64,000 bases of DNA from Hyposmocoma kahamanoa (GCF_003589595.1 NW_020653766.1:991688-1055687); one strand, 5' to 3'. Counted from the first letter of the stretch, positions 34,451 through 46,378 are shown. Made by a program: numbers and translations. The notes: generated by a model from the letters alone, not told the origin.

Positions 34451-34899
34451 ATAGGAAACATAACACAAATTTCAGCTAATGTCCCAACAAAGATTCACTC
34501 TGCTTTTTCTTTTTAATTTTGTGTTTTGAGGCGCATTACACAAATAAAATTGTCTGATTTGTAATTGTAGTTGTGACATGTTAAGATAATTCCGGATGGC
34601 GATGAAAGAAAAGTGATAATTCAAATACATACAAGGATGATAGAGTAAGAATTTTCAACTTTCTAAAATGGGGTTGACAACTGTCCATTTTCTTCAAGCC
34701 ACAAATAGCCCGTATGCATCTCTTTTGTGCTTTAATTACACGTTCAATGTATGGTGCATTCCCCCAAAAATCGTTCGGTTCTTACATCTTTGTTCTCGTG
34801 AGGCTGGTAACGTCTCCCCTTTGACAGAAGTAGCCGCTGTTGGTAGCAGTAGATGAAGTAAACGGAAGCTGCTACACTGAGCATTATTGGGTTCCAGTT

Positions 34900-35035
34900 C
34901 TGTATGGTAAGCGTGCCGGTGAACAAGTCAACTTATGTTTCAGGGCGATAGGCACAGTGGCGTTATGGACAGGCGTGTCGCTTACCACCAGGTGCACAAC
35001 TTGTTCATCCCGTCACTTGATATCACAAAAAAAAA
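34900..35035 (+). repeat. Rep-A copy 11 (tail half)
   Basis: GTGCCGGTGAACAAGTCAAC, TTATGGACAGGCGTGTCGCT, TACCACCAGGTGCACAACTT and CCCGTCACTTGATATCACAA plus an A run. Confidence 0.82.
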
Positions 35036-35094
35036 CAAATCTCCAACAGCTGTGTGTCCAGTTTCCATAGAAAAAGGAGATCCCAGGTAAGTAG

Positions 35095-35418
35095 TCAATT
35101 ATCTTCCCGAGTAACCAAGCTGTTGGTTCCTTTTGTAACCGAGAACGTGTAGCCATCGTAGATAATAAATGCAGGTTCAGTTCTTATAGGGGGATAACAT
35201 AGCATCGACCTGAGAACTCGCTCCATAAAATCAATAGCGTCAATCAAGATTCCGCAGCTTTTAGTGAAAAAAGAACAATGAGTAAAGTTTAATTTTGTTC
35301 GTATGTATAAAATGTTTACGACCCCTCCGTATTGGCTGCGGCGGCGGCGGATGAGTTTCATAAAAAAGTTTATTGCTGTTGCAATTAAATTTTTATCGCT
35401 AGTTTTCGGTTTGCGCAC
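35095..35418 (-). CDS. Doubtful 107-codon open frame
   Basis: ATG-initiated on the - strand, with a GCC-rich patch (35337-35352) coding RRRRS and later ERVLRSMLCYPPIRTEPAFI. No domain, no splice borders and no repeat match that I recognise. Its length is only modestly above chance in AT-rich DNA. Listed so that it can be tested, not as a gene. Confidence 0.15.
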   Translation of the reverse strand: MRKPKTSDKNLIATAINFFMKLIRRRRSQYGGVVNILYIRTKLNFTHCSFFTKSCGILIDAIDFMERVLRSMLCYPPIRTEPAFIIYDGYTFSVTKGTNSLVTREDN

Positions 35419-35574
35419 GCTTAGCCAATAAATATTGTGCAGTTACTGACATACTGAACCATTATAAAACCATGTACATCCCAATACTGAACACGAATCT
35501 GCTTTGGTTTGTTAAACTATAGAACACTATCTAGCCATTCAAAAAACCTTATATTTCAATGAATTAACGATAGA

Positions 35575-35650
35575 GTGGATGAATGATTGAGTGAATAATT
35601 GAATGAATGATCGAACGAATGGTTGAATGAATGATTGAATGAATGAAATG
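35575..35650. repeat. GAAT/GATT-based minisatellite
   Basis: Imperfect four-base units (GAATGAATGATT and variants) repeat for about 75 bp. Confidence 0.85.
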
Positions 35651-35744
35651 TATGAAACTTTTCCATTTCTATGAGTTCTTTTAATTTCTTTATTTCTATT
35701 CTCTTCTGTTTATTAAACTTAGCGAATTACATACAATTACCAAG

Positions 35745-36128
35745 TTTTATTGAAATCGTTTACCGGAAAGTGCGCAAACCCGGATTCAACCCCTAGTTCA
35801 CTACTATACGGGACTTGACACCGAAGATAATAAAAATCGGTTCTCACTGCTCAAAGAACATTGAGAGAGAAAAACGCCTTGAATTAGAGAATAGCAAAAT
35901 CAACCATTAAAATAATTGCTCCTTATAATAAAATTTAGGCGCTATTTATATAAATGAATATTCATGCGTGGATGATTTTCTTTAAAATTAAATGGGACCA
36001 CTATGGAGGTACCCTCTTTCCAACAAAAAAAGGATCATGAAAATCGGTCCACAAATACCGGAGTTATCGCGTAATATAAATACAAAAAAAAAAACATACA
36101 GTGGAATTGAGAACCTTCTCCTTTTTTT
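35745..36128 (-). repeat. Rep-B copy 2, extended
   Basis: Reverse of the family, from CTCCTTTTTTTAAAG at the right through GGTACCCTCTTTCC to ACTACTATACGGGACTTGAC at the left. It shares with 55800-56235 an extra inner block (AATTGCTCCTTATAAT, ACGCCTTGAATTAG, CACTGCTCAAAGAACATTGA) absent from the shorter copies, so the family has long and short forms. Confidence 0.8.
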
Positions 36129-36147
36129 AAAGTCGTTTAATAATACA

Positions 36148-36330
36148 TATCTCGATGACCTCCGTGGTCGAGTTGATTGTACACTGGTTTTCATGGTGTC
36201 ATCGTTTTTGAGGTTCCGAGTTCGATCCCCGGCCGGGTCAATTTAGAACTTTTCGAGATTGTCTCGGGTCCGGGTGTTTACAGTACCGTCTTTATTTCCG
36301 ATTTCCGTAACACAAATGCTTTATATTATT
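36148..36330 (+). repeat. tRNA-derived SINE (S2)
   Basis: GACCTCCGTGGTCGAGTTGA (A box TGGTCGAGTTG) and GAGTTCGATCCCCGGCCGGG (B box) are followed by CTCGGGTCCGGGTGTTTACA and GATTTCCGTAACACAAATGC, a body I recognise as a lepidopteran SINE. Unique in this window. Confidence 0.75.
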
Positions 36331-36516
36331 GAGATTTTTTTGTGAAATAACTTCAATAGTTTATATTATGGTTATTAATACAATAAAATCGCTCACCATA
36401 AAATCACTCCCAGTCAACCGTAACCATGGGATCCGTAAAGGGCCCGAAACGTTAGTTTGTTTGAAAAAGCAAACATCCGCGATTTAAATCCGGAAAAATG
36501 GTTTCATTTCCTCAGT
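36331..36516 (+). repeat. Repeat fragment with CGTAAAGGGCCCGAAACGTT
   Basis: ATCCGTAAAGGGCCCGAAAC at about 36430 lies in a moderately GC-rich stretch (ATCACTCCCAGTCAACCGTA). I know similar 'CCGTAAAGGGCCCGAAACGT' blocks from dispersed lepidopteran repeats; the class is not certain. Confidence 0.35.
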
Positions 36517-38425
36517 GGTAACCAGGAATCGAAATAGGTAGAGTTCTTTACTTAAACTTCGAGGAACTTAGACAGAAAATGGAGACTGCCTTACGACAAT
36601 ATTTTTTAGGTCTTGGTCCTGTTCGGGATTCGAGAAATCACTAAAGTACATTAAAAATTGACGTAATTGGGGACAGGCAGTTAAACTATATTTTATCTTA
36701 ACTTTGCAACACAGTGCAACTCAGCAATATTGCGGACATTGGAAATTTTTCACGATATCTCTTTAAAAAAATGCCAATCGAGAGATCCTATTGTCCTAAT
36801 ATTGTCGTATCACATTTTGCCATAAATCTAATAGTTTAGTAGGAAAAAAATTAAATGTGTATTTTTTGTATGGGACCATACTATTAGTGCCCCATCGTTA
36901 CGAAGTTTTAATTGATCCAGTTTTGGAATCACTACAGTAATTATTTGAAGTAATAACAACATCAGTATTAATTCGAAACAAAAGTTTTAATTTCCTTCTG
37001 AAACAAATAAACACGAAAAACCAACCAATTTACTTTTATGTTCCTATATGTGAATCAAGAGACTTTAATATAAAACAGATTTAGTTCGGAACCCTAAAAA
37101 CTGTAATAAGATTCTTCGATACAATTATGTGTTATCAATGTATTCAAAGTCCAATGAATAATTCGTGATTTCTAAAATTCTGGGATGAAAATATTGTGAT
37201 TATCATTCCGGTATTTCAGAGTGCGGCACTATCCACTCTACGTGTACTCCTTTTTTGAAGTTTAGGTAAATATACTCAATATATATTACTATCTACTATT
37301 GTTTATATGTCGCACCCTTTTTTATTTTAAAGAAGGCTGGCAAATTGTGTTAAGCATGCAGAAGTTTTCTGATTACGACATGAAAATGAATCGAGTCAGA
37401 AAGTTAAAACGTATACCTCGAAGAGTCGTAGCGATAGTTTTAGGATTCTGCAGAAATGTCCATAAAATAGAATGTTAGTTATACAAATCTTATTAACTCT
37501 AATCAAATGTATTAGGTAACTGTTTCCAGTATGGCGGAAGACAGTCTTTTGTAAAATGTGTACTTTTAGAAAAAAATGAATGAAAATTTTTTTGTAGGAA
37601 TTTTCCTTTTTCATTTTTTTTTGAAAAAATATTCTGAAAAATTGGTGTTGCAAGAACTCGTCGCAAAGTTAAAATAAATATAGTCTATTTTACCTAAAAA
37701 TGTCAAATCTAGACAAAAAGTAAAGTCTATTTTACCTAAAAAAAGCGATTTCCCGAATCTCGAAAAAATCCATGACCTAAAAAATATTCTCGTAAATCAG
37801 TCTTTCTGTCTTTGTTCCTTGAAAAAACCCTACCTATTCCGATCATTGCTAATTAGTGTATTCAACCAAATATCATATTTTATGAGCAATTTTTTCCCAT
37901 TTTCTGACGCGTATAATTAGTGTATAGGTAGGTTTGGTGTCGCGTTTAGTGTACATATCTATAGAAGATAGGTCTAATAATACGTCTGTAGTCATTCCGA
38001 GACTGGATCGACTAAGACTTTGCAACGATGGGGCACTAAAGGTATAGTCCCATACAAAAAAACACACATTTAATTTTATTCCAACTAAACTATTAGATTT
38101 ATGGCAAAATGTGATACGACAATATTTAATTAGGACAATAAGATCTCTCGATTGGCATTTTTTTTAAAGAGGTATAGTGAAAAAAAAACAATTAAAAAAA
38201 ATTTGACAATGTCCGCAATATCGCAGATCTGGTCCACTGTGCGTAGCAAAGTTAAGATAAATATAGTGGCCCTGCCTGTCCCCAATTACGTCAATTTTTA
38301 ATATTCTCAAGTGATTTCCCGAATCCCGAAAAGATTTGGACCTAAAAATATTGTAGTAAGGCAGTCTCCATCTTCTGTCTATGTTCTTCGAAAAAAACTC
38401 TACCTATTTCGATCTCTGGTGATAA
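36517..38425. mobile_element. 1.9-kb element with long inverted arms (foldback-like)
   Basis: The arms 36517-36945 and 37978-38425 are inverted copies over about 430 bp: GAATCGAAATAGGTAGAG, ATTAAAAATTGACGTAATTG, ATGCCAATCGAGAGATC, TCGTATCACATTTTGCCATA and GTGCCCCATCGTT appear in both in mirrored order. A third copy of the outer 190 bp lies inside, at 37664-37850, in the orientation of the right arm. The spacer has low-complexity AT sequence and no transposase-like frame. No clear target duplication could be fixed because the outermost bases differ between arms. Confidence 0.8.
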
Positions 38426-38464
38426 CAGATAATTGTTACGTAAAATCAATGATGAAGGAAAAAT

Positions 38465-38610
38465 ATATAAACCCCTAGGGTTTCTTGGTCATTCTCTCAG
38501 GAGAATCTGCCTTACGAATGAGCGGTAGAGTTTAACCATTGTGACGATTTCAAGTGTAATAATGCTTACCTATGAAATAAAGATTATTTTGAATTTGAAT
38601 TTTGAATTAT
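38465..38610 (+). mobile_element. LINE 3' end with TTGAATT tail
   Basis: TTTCTTGGTCATTCTCTCAG, GAGAATCTGCCTTACGAATG, AGCGGTAGAG, then TGAAATAAAGATTATTTTGA and a TTTGAATTTTGAATT tail. The AATAAAG plus short-unit tail is the usual end of a LINE. It begins directly beside the right arm of the element at 36517. Confidence 0.7.
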
Positions 38611-39035
38611 CTACAAAGTTATATGGTGTATAAATATGCAGTCCATTAATACATACATAAGCTCACGCCCTTTGTAAAGTGGCGTCCCTTAGTCTCTGCC
38701 TACGCCTTCTGTGGGACAAGGGCACTCCATTTATGGTCTTGTTTGATATTCTTAATAATCGATAAAATAATTGTCTATAAGACACCAATGTATTCGTGAT
38801 GACAAAACTTCCATCTTATCACAAACTTTGGAAATATATTTCGCTTTCTTGTCTCTGTATGTGGGCATAGACGCATACCGAAATTAGCTTATCTTTTAGT
38901 CATACTAATAAAACCCCCGAAAAAATAACCCTATCGAAGCATCGATTCATTGACTTTTTAAGGAGTTCTGAACCTTTTTATTATGCATGTCTTGTTAATA
39001 ATATGACTTTCATCATTATCATCACCATATTTTTT
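38611..39035. other. Intergenic stretch
   Basis: Nothing recognised; 38670-38730 carries CTTTGTAAAGTGGCGTCCCT and is slightly GC-rich. Confidence 0.35.
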
Positions 39036-39243
39036 TATAACGTACACACTAAACATAGCCCCGCATTAGGGAAACCCATTGTCGCGGGTGCCATGGACAC
39101 ATACATAGCACAAGCACAAACTACACCCAAACTTGGGACAGAATTAAATGTAGGCCGTACAAATGTTTCTCCCCGCCCGGAAATCGAACCCGGGACCTCT
39201 TCGTGGCAGTCCAGCATGGTAACCATTCGGCCATGGACGCAGT
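39036..39243 (-). repeat. Rep-C SINE copy 3
   Basis: Reverse orientation: the B box appears as GGAAATCGAACCCGGGACCT at 39179-39198 and the A-box region as CCATTCGGCCATGGACGCAG. The tail end (ATAACGTACACACTAAACAT) has lost its TTA units. Confidence 0.88.
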
Positions 39244-39499
39244 TTTCACTAAATCCATTGTCGACAGCTACAACGATTGCCCGTATTCAGCGGTTTTCCG
39301 CAACTTTCCCTTACTTTGGGCCTCATTAAAAGGCTCTAAATATACAATGGAGTGGGTTATGCTCTTTTATAATTTTCATAAAAATGGAAGTCCATTAATT
39401 TGCTACTTCGCGAACCCAGTGACGTTAAATCGTATACTGTAGCTACAATTAGTAGTTGATTGTTCGACACTCGACCAAAGAATGATTTGTAAGAATGAT

Positions 39500-42005
39500 G
39501 TTTGGTGGTGGTATTTATTTAATATAATAATTCTTTATTGCACAAATAAATGACATTGAAAATTACAAGTAATAAAGGACATATACAAAGGTGAACTTAT
39601 CTCTAGAAGAGATGTCTTCCAGCCAGCCCTAGCAGTGGTGAATAAAATAAATTTGCGGGACATTATTGTACAATACATTTGTTAAAATAATAATTATCAA
39701 TGGCGATAATATAAATATGGCTGTGATAATAAACCTACCTAACTTTACATACCTACATAAATACATACGTACACAATATATATAATTAATCAAAACAAAT
39801 TATTAGTTTATATATATGTTACTGATTAACTTCCGAGTTTAAAAGGAAGTGCTCTTTTAATTTGCGTTTGAATGATGCAACCGATGGACTTTCACGAATG
39901 CTAACAGGTAATTTATTCCACATACGAGCTGCACTAACTGTGAAGGAATAGTGGAAAAAATTGGAATTGGATTGGGGACATAAAAGTGTTCTAGTGTCAC
40001 AGGTTCGTTTTGGGCGAGAAGTGGGCGGTAAATGAGTAAAACGGGAGCGTAGATAGTGTGGAAGCTAAGGGTAGTGTAGGATTTTGTATAGAAGACAAAG
40101 GATATGCAAATCTCTGCGAAGTCGGATAGGGAGCCATTTCAATTTAGATCGAAATTCAGAAATATGGTCATATTTATGCAGACCAAATATAAAACGTATT
40201 GCCAGATTCTGTAGGCGCTCCAGTTTGTTAAGTAGCTTCTCAGTTGCATCCAAATAACAAACATCAGCATAGTCAATCTCATCTTGGTTTTGAACGGCAA
40301 GAAAAATTGAAGCCACTTGAGAGAATTATAGCAATAGCAAAGTGCATACACCGACTAACTTCATTTACTTGTGGTCTCCAGGACAATGTGTGATCAATTA
40401 TTAGGCCAAGATTCTTTGTTTTATCTGTATATGCAAGATTCATTCCATCATACGAAACCTTGGGGAGATTAAAAAGTCCAACCTGCAGTACAGTCTGCTG
40501 CTACCTACAATTATTGCCTGTGACTTCGTAGTATTCACAAGCAAACCGAACGCATCAGCCCAGGGCTTCACCACAAGAAGATCCCTATTGACAGCAGAGT
40601 GGAAATCGGCTCCATCAAAATGTCGATAAATTTGCTAGTCATCTGCATATAAGTGAAATGGAGAAGAAATTAACATAGAGAGTTCATTTATAAATAGTGA
40701 GAAAAGAAGAGGTGAGAGTACGTCAACCTGTGGTACACCTGAAATCAAAGGAAGCCATTCAGAAAAAGAGTCGTCTTTCCTGATTCTTTGATGGCGATTG
40801 TGAAAGTAGTCTGAGAACCAGGCAATCGCAGCCGGGGAGATGTTATTGAAGTGTAGAATGGCAAGCAGGATATCATAGTTGACAGAATTGAAAGCACTGC
40901 TGAAGTCCAGTAAAATAATAATGGTAAACAATCGATTATCCAAGGCCTGGTGAATATCATTAGTGACGTTTAACAAGGCAGTCACTGTGCTATGACCAGG
41001 GAAACCGGATTGATACCGATTTATTAGATCATGACAAGAGACAAATGAGAAAAGTTGTTTTTGAACAGTGCTTTCAAGTACCTTGGACAGGAATGGTAAG
41101 ATGGAGATAGGACGATATTGGGAGAATGCCGTCGGAGTAGCAGATTTAAGAATGGGAATGACATGAGCTAACTTCCCGTCGCTAGGAAAGGCGCTAGATG
41201 CAAGAGAACAATTCAAAATGTGTGAGATGAGTGCAACGTCATCCAGGACAGGTATCAGCATATCACGGCAAATACCATCTTCACCTACGGCCTTGGAAGT
41301 TATATATAGAATGTTCTTTTTAACTTCTCCCTCAGTGACTTCACGAAAAGAAAAAGGTGCACAATCAGGACGGATAACAGTGCCCAGAGAGACGAGTGTG
41401 GCTACTTTCACAGAGTTGGCAACTATAAGTGGTGGGTTGGTAAGTGTTTATTGAGTAAATTGAGGTCAGGAATGCCATCGTTACATTTACAATCTTTACC
41501 CACACCAAGTGTTCTCAAGAACTTGCAGGTTTGACCCGTAGACAAACCTTCAATGGTGGAATGGATGTAACGCCGTTTGGCATCTCGACAAAGTCTGTTG
41601 CAAAGATTACGCAGCCTTTTATAGGAGCGCAGATTCTCGTCGCATGAAAACCTCTTCAGGATCGACTTGGCCTTATCCCGTCGTTGCATGCATTTCTTTA
41701 TAATTAACGCGGTCTGAGAGGAGCATGAGAGTTATACAGCTTTAATAACAAATTGTTAAAAATTTCAACTTTCTCATTTACTATGTTGGCTTCAAGCAAT
41801 GTGGACCTGTCAATGTTAGAGAAGTCTTCTTTCAAGCAATGCACACAGATGCTACCAAAGCTACGCTGAAATATTACTTTAGTTTTGGGTTTGAGGGTGC
41901 GTACTTGGTAAGATATATAAATAAGGTCATGGTACGAGAATGAGGTAGTGGTTTGCCCATGCAAAAGGACAGACTCAGGTTTCGAGACTATCTGAACGTC
42001 TAATA
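39500..42005 (-). mobile_element. Non-LTR retrotransposon (LINE), 5'-truncated, decayed
   Basis: Longest LINE here. From the 5' side: an endonuclease-end/linker region (41704-41964, 41423-41689), then the reverse transcriptase frame 40635-41411 with SKAVGEDGI, QYRPISILPFLSKVLE, LLDFSSAFNSVNYD, SGVPQ and the catalytic YADD ending at 40638. An in-frame TAG follows YADD directly, where family members have Leu, before QIYRHFDGADFHSAVN resumes. The C-terminal domain continues at 40065-40316 (LERLQNLAIRFIFGLHKYDH). The 3' end is TGCAATAAAGAATTATTATA near 39530. Several frameshifts and stops make it inactive. Jockey/CR1 group by the motif pattern, exact clade unsure. Confidence 0.92.
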
Positions 42006-42149
42006 GAGATCGTTAACAATTAGGAGATTCTTTTAAATTTACTTATTTATTGCAATTAGGAGATTTTTTTTAATTTACTTATTTTTTTATTCATAAGTGC
42101 TTCAGATATGTTGTCGTTACAAAAATATACTTATGAATATACTTATACA

Positions 42150-42355
42150 CTAATAAGCACATGCACTGCCATTGCGCCCGTCACCCTGAGGCGTAAGTTG
42201 ACAAGTCCCGTGTGCCTGTAATTTCATCAGCACCCTTAACCTTCAAAACCGTAACACAGTACTGCTGACATCACTGCTTGGCTGCAGAAATAGGCCAGGT
42301 GGCAGTATTTCCCTGGACGAACTCTTTCACAAGCTGCTTTACTACTACTGAACTA
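42150..42355 (-). repeat. Rep-A copy 12 (head two thirds)
   Basis: ACTGCCATTGCGCCCGTCAC, GTGTGCCTGTAATTTCATCA, ACTGCTTGGCTGCAGAAATA and TTTCCCTGGACGAACTCTTT. Confidence 0.85.
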
Positions 42356-42599
42356 CTACCTTATTTCGAGGGATGTGATGTCGGGGGGCGTCTCCTACTT
42401 TATTATAAAAGTTAGGGTTATTTTTTATAAATTTGCACACTTTCAGTACATACATACTTACGTGGCAATGTAAAAGTTTTTGGCAATACGGTTTACAGCT
42501 TTCTACTTGCTTTATAATTATAAGAATCCGAATACATTTTTTCTGTGTGATTAAGAGCTCACGGGCATTTACGCTGTTACCCCAAAATATTACGTATTA

Positions 42600-42807
42600 A
42601 CTGCCTCCGTGGCCGAACGGTTACCATGCCGGACTGCCACGCAGAGGTCCCAGGTTCGATTCCCGGGCCGGGAGAAATATTTGTAAGGCCTACATTTATT
42701 TCTCTCGTGAGTTTGGGTGTAATTTGTGGTTGTCTATGTGTGTCCATGGCACCCGCGACACAGGGTTTCCCTAGTGCGGGGCTATGTCGAGTGTGTGCGT
42801 TATTACG
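42600..42807 (+). repeat. Rep-C SINE copy 4
   Basis: Nearly identical to the copy at 14524 over the tRNA-like head and body (CCGGACTGCCACGCAGAGGT, GGTTCGATTCCCGGGCCGGG, CTAGTGCGGGGCTATG), with only a short GCGTTATTA tail. High identity between the two suggests recent activity. Confidence 0.92.
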
Positions 42808-43454
42808 TCGTAGTTTAGCCACTATAACTGTAGTTGCGCTTGTGTACTTATTTTGTTAATTTTATGCGGTTTATAAAGTAACAAACTTGTTACTTTGCAT
42901 GATTTAACCTCCACTGGATTCGCAGAGAAGCAAATTAATTTACTTCCATTTTTATTAACTTAGACTTACGCATAGTAACGCCTCAATCTATTAATCATTT
43001 TCATAAATTAAACGTACCATGTACGACTGTTGACCCACTGTTCCTTAATTCACGACTTCTAGTGCATAATTACAGCTATAATTACATAGACATATGTACG
43101 TCTGGGAATACAGTGTTTCAGCTTCTTGTATATATAGAGTAACTGTTTGGTCCTAAAACCAGTCCTTGAAGTACACCAGTACGAATACGAAGACGTAGCG
43201 TGACACGTCTTCTGCTACGCGGTCACTGCTCGAGAACTCTGCCACGTAAGTTAAGCAATTCTTCTATCTCCGTTCTTTTACGAATCGGAAAGGCAAATGG
43301 TAATAACTCTAAACGCAAAGAAAATGGCGATGAACGCATCACTTAAGTCGCAAAACCGATAAACAGTGGAGCAGACGAATGCTGGAGTGAAGATTGAGGA
43401 CCGGTACCAGCAATGTTGTCCGTCAAACGGAAACAACCTGGAGGTAAATAGCCC
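42808..43454. other. Intergenic stretch with moderately GC-rich DNA
   Basis: 43180-43440 is richer in G and C and open on the - strand for 66 codons (43278-43478), without a recognisable domain. It probably belongs to the RTE remnant that ends at 43535. Confidence 0.35.
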
Positions 43455-43535
43455 AAGATCGGAAAGGCTGGCATGCAAATGAGGCCTACAATCAGCAGTG
43501 GTTGACTAAAGACTGAAGAAGAATGAGTCCGAGCT
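43455..43535 (+). mobile_element. RTE-type LINE 3' end
   Basis: GGAAAGGCTGGCATGCAAAT, GAGGCCTACAATCAGCAGTG and GACTGAAGAAGAATGAG follow the pattern 'GAGGCCTATGTCCAGCAGTGG...GATGATGATG' of RTE 3' ends, diverged. Confidence 0.55.
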
Positions 43536-43767
43536 ACACTTAAATCAAAGTCTCTTTTGCGGTATTAGAATATATATGCAAATCACTAGGCCAATGGGAG
43601 TCTTTGTAGTCTTTTCGGAACCTTCTCCAATGCATTATTTCCTTCAAAATGTTTCCCTTTCCGCTCTCGTGATAAATTTATATACTAGCGCATAGAAAGA
43701 AAGAATTACATGTTCCTTGTATTCAAAAATACAACAACAACATCATAGAAAGAAAAAAATACTTTTT

Positions 43768-44000
43768 AACCAACTTCAAAAAAGGAGGGGTACCCAATTC
43801 GACTGTTTTTTTTGTGAATGTTACGCGAGTTACGCTATTATTCTGGCATTTGTGAACCGATATTAATGATTCTATAAGGGACCTGTAAGGTTGGTAAACT
43901 AGGGGATGAATCCGGTTTCGCGCACTTTCCGGTAACCGATATCAATAAAACTTGTCAAATAAATCTAATTCCACGAGTTTTGAGGTCGGCTTTTTTTATT
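43768..44000 (+). repeat. Rep-B copy 3 (short form)
   Basis: TTTTTAACCAACTTCAAAAA, GGCATTTGTGAACCGA, GGATGAATCCGGTTTCGCGC and CCACGAGTTTTGAGGTCGGC. Very like the copy at 218-508. Confidence 0.85.
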
Positions 44001-44074
44001 ATTTATTACCAAAAATGACACTACACAAGAAAAATAAAACAAAAACTAATAAATATGAAGAATATTTTTTTATA

Positions 44075-44285
44075 ACAAAAAAAGGAACCGACTTCAAACT
44101 TTGCTTACATACAGACTGAAACTACAAACTGGATTCATCTATCAGTTTCCCATTCTTAGAGGTGGAATATTTTAATTTAAATTTAAATGGGATCTATACT
44201 CAAGTACCCTCTTTCCAAAAAAAAAAGAATCATCAAAATCGGAAAAATAGAGTCAATAGAGAACCTCCTCCTTGGTTTCAAGTCA
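44075..44285 (-). repeat. Rep-B copy 4, facing copy 3
   Basis: GGAACCGACTTCAAACTTTG at the left, then TTCTTAGAGGTGGAATATTT, AAGTACCCTCTTTCC and GAGAACCTCCTCCTTGG. With copy 3 it makes an inverted pair spaced by about 75 bp. The 127-codon frame at 44162-44545 begins in this repeat and is not a gene. Confidence 0.8.
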
Positions 44286-45049
44286 AAAAAGTACAAGAAA
44301 ACTACATGATAACCAAAAATTGTCACCCAATTGTACGTTCCACTACTATGTATGAGACTTGTCTAATGTGGCGGATTAGGCCATGTTTTACCACGATGTA
44401 TATCATCATCGTTAACGAAAGGTTATTTCTACTAAATATGTACAAATGTACGCAATTTAGAAATTGTAGTCATAACAAAACGTTCTTCTACTGCGTTACT
44501 ACCGCTTTTTTTGTATACCTATATAATTTATTGTTATCGTTCTAGTATTAAAATAGTGTCAAATAAAGAAATTAATTTACTAAATATCCTTAATATAGAA
44601 GAGAAAACAAGAAAAAGGAATTATTTTCTTACGCTAAGTAGATTTTCTTGCTTCGGTCTATCTACATATCTAACATCTTGTTGTTGTAGAAATTTCGGTT
44701 CGTATTTTTCACAAAACGAGATTGACATTATTCGATGAAAAAAAAATGTTTCTTAACAGAAATGTACAAAAATAGCAATAATTTACACAAATAAAAAACC
44801 TATCGAGAAGCATTGTTATATCTCAGCCGTCTATATTTTACACTTGAATAGCTGTAACAATGCAACATCTGTATTCATAGTCAACTCCCGTAAATTACGA
44901 TGCAAGTAAAGCCATATAAACAGCTGGAAACTGTAAATTGCCGAAAATATCTATAAATGTTGCGAGATTGCATCCGGAGCGAGCTCAACAGTCCGATGAG
45001 GTCCAATAAAGTAACGGACATCGCCAAAAAAATCCTAGATCCAATTGCA
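44286..45049. other. AT-rich stretch
   Basis: No feature recognised beyond short open frames without domains. Confidence 0.35.
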
Positions 45050-45306
45050 TCTATGTTGAATTTTCTCCCAATTATCAGGGAGCGTTTGAAGCGTGCACCA
45101 GGGAGGGGGGCGCGTAAGGGGGGAAAGCTTTAGTCTTGCCGGGCAGCCGTAGAGACCGCACGTGCCATGTTCTCATAGAGAAAACCAAATGTGGAACTCG
45201 CGGGCCTGTATCACGCGTTCATATCTTAGTATTAGCAAGGTTCACTGTTGACTGTGTTTGTTCGTCGTAACTTGAAGACTTTTGGAGTGCCCCGTGCGTG
45301 GCTAAT
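45050..45306 (+). promoter_or_regulatory. GC-rich island with strong donor: possible promoter/5' exon
   Basis: CpG-bearing, non-repetitive sequence (CGTGCACCAGGGAGGGGGGC, GCCGTAGAGACCGCACGTGC, TTTGTTCGTCGTAACTTGAA) ends in a textbook donor, TAAT|GTAAGT at 45306/45307. No long open frame crosses it. That combination fits a 5' UTR exon on the + strand, but no TATA or clear initiator was found and no downstream exon is certain. Confidence 0.28.
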
Positions 45307-46337
45307 GTAAGTTGTGCTGTAGCGACCGCGTGTACCCGTCACATGCCCTACATTTGGGGAATCGTCGTCGGATTCTTCCCATGCTACATTTTTGCATTTT
45401 TTTACAACAATGCATCGCTTTTTTAGACACTTTAGTGCTGTAACTTAGTCATTGTAACCTATAAGTATAATATATATAATCCATAACACATATTTGTCGT
45501 TCAGAAACTTTATTATCATCTAAAACTGTCATTTGCATTGACTCAAGCGATATTTATGAGCTCTAGCGATTTTGCCGAAAATACCAAGCGATATTATTCA
45601 CGACAATTTTTTAAACTAAACCATTTCAGTTCTAAAAATCCAGTCTCAAACCACATAGAGCGACAACCCAACTTTGAGTAAGAACAAGTTGTTATAGACT
45701 TTATTACCGTGCAATAGAGTCGCAAAGTCTCGTAGCTGGAGGCATTAAACCGGAACGTCTGTAAATTCAACATCTTATTCCTTCATTTTTAGTTAGCTTC
45801 TGCAATGCTCGTTTTGTCTTGTTGTTAGAGTTGAAAATGGACGTAGTTTTTTTTTTTTGTAATAGAAACTTTATCTCTTCACTTATAGTACACACTGACT
45901 TATCTGTAACCATAACGAGTTCACATAATTACTTTATATTATTAATTACTTATGATGTCAAGAAGTAACTGTTGGCAATTTAAATCATTATTTCAGCGAT
46001 TTTTTTTTGTGGAGTAATAACCGGCCATCTCAATTCAGCGGCCTAACTCGGATTTCCTGATGCGATACGGCATTAACTTTCCCTTATTTGATCTAGATAA
46101 CTTCTTCTAGGTCTTTCCTTGCCTATCTTTTCTTCAATCTTTGCCACTCTCCTTTTTCCTTATAAAGTAGAAATAGGCTAACTATAACTTAAATAGTACA
46201 GAACAATGAATCCAAAAATCATGTTTAGGCAAAGCATAATGGTTAACATCATAAAAGAAATGACATTTGATTCAATTTTGAACCATAAGTTAATCTCTAC
46301 TTAAACATTTTAACCACATGATGCCATAGGTAAGGTT

Positions 46338-46378
46338 ATGAACGCAGCGCGCCGGTGGAGCACGTGGTACACCTGCAG
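46338..46378 (+). CDS. Candidate short coding exon
   Basis: A GC-rich patch ends in the donor CTGCAG|GTAAAT at 46378/46379. Two frames are open: one from ATG at 46338 (MNAARRWSTWYTC) and one reading YERSAPVEHVVHLQ. Which is used, and whether either is, cannot be settled; the upstream acceptor is weak (GCCATAG). Confidence 0.22.

Noticed and set aside
44162..44545. 127-codon + strand frame
   Set aside because: Begins in a Rep-B copy and runs into AT-rich DNA without domain.
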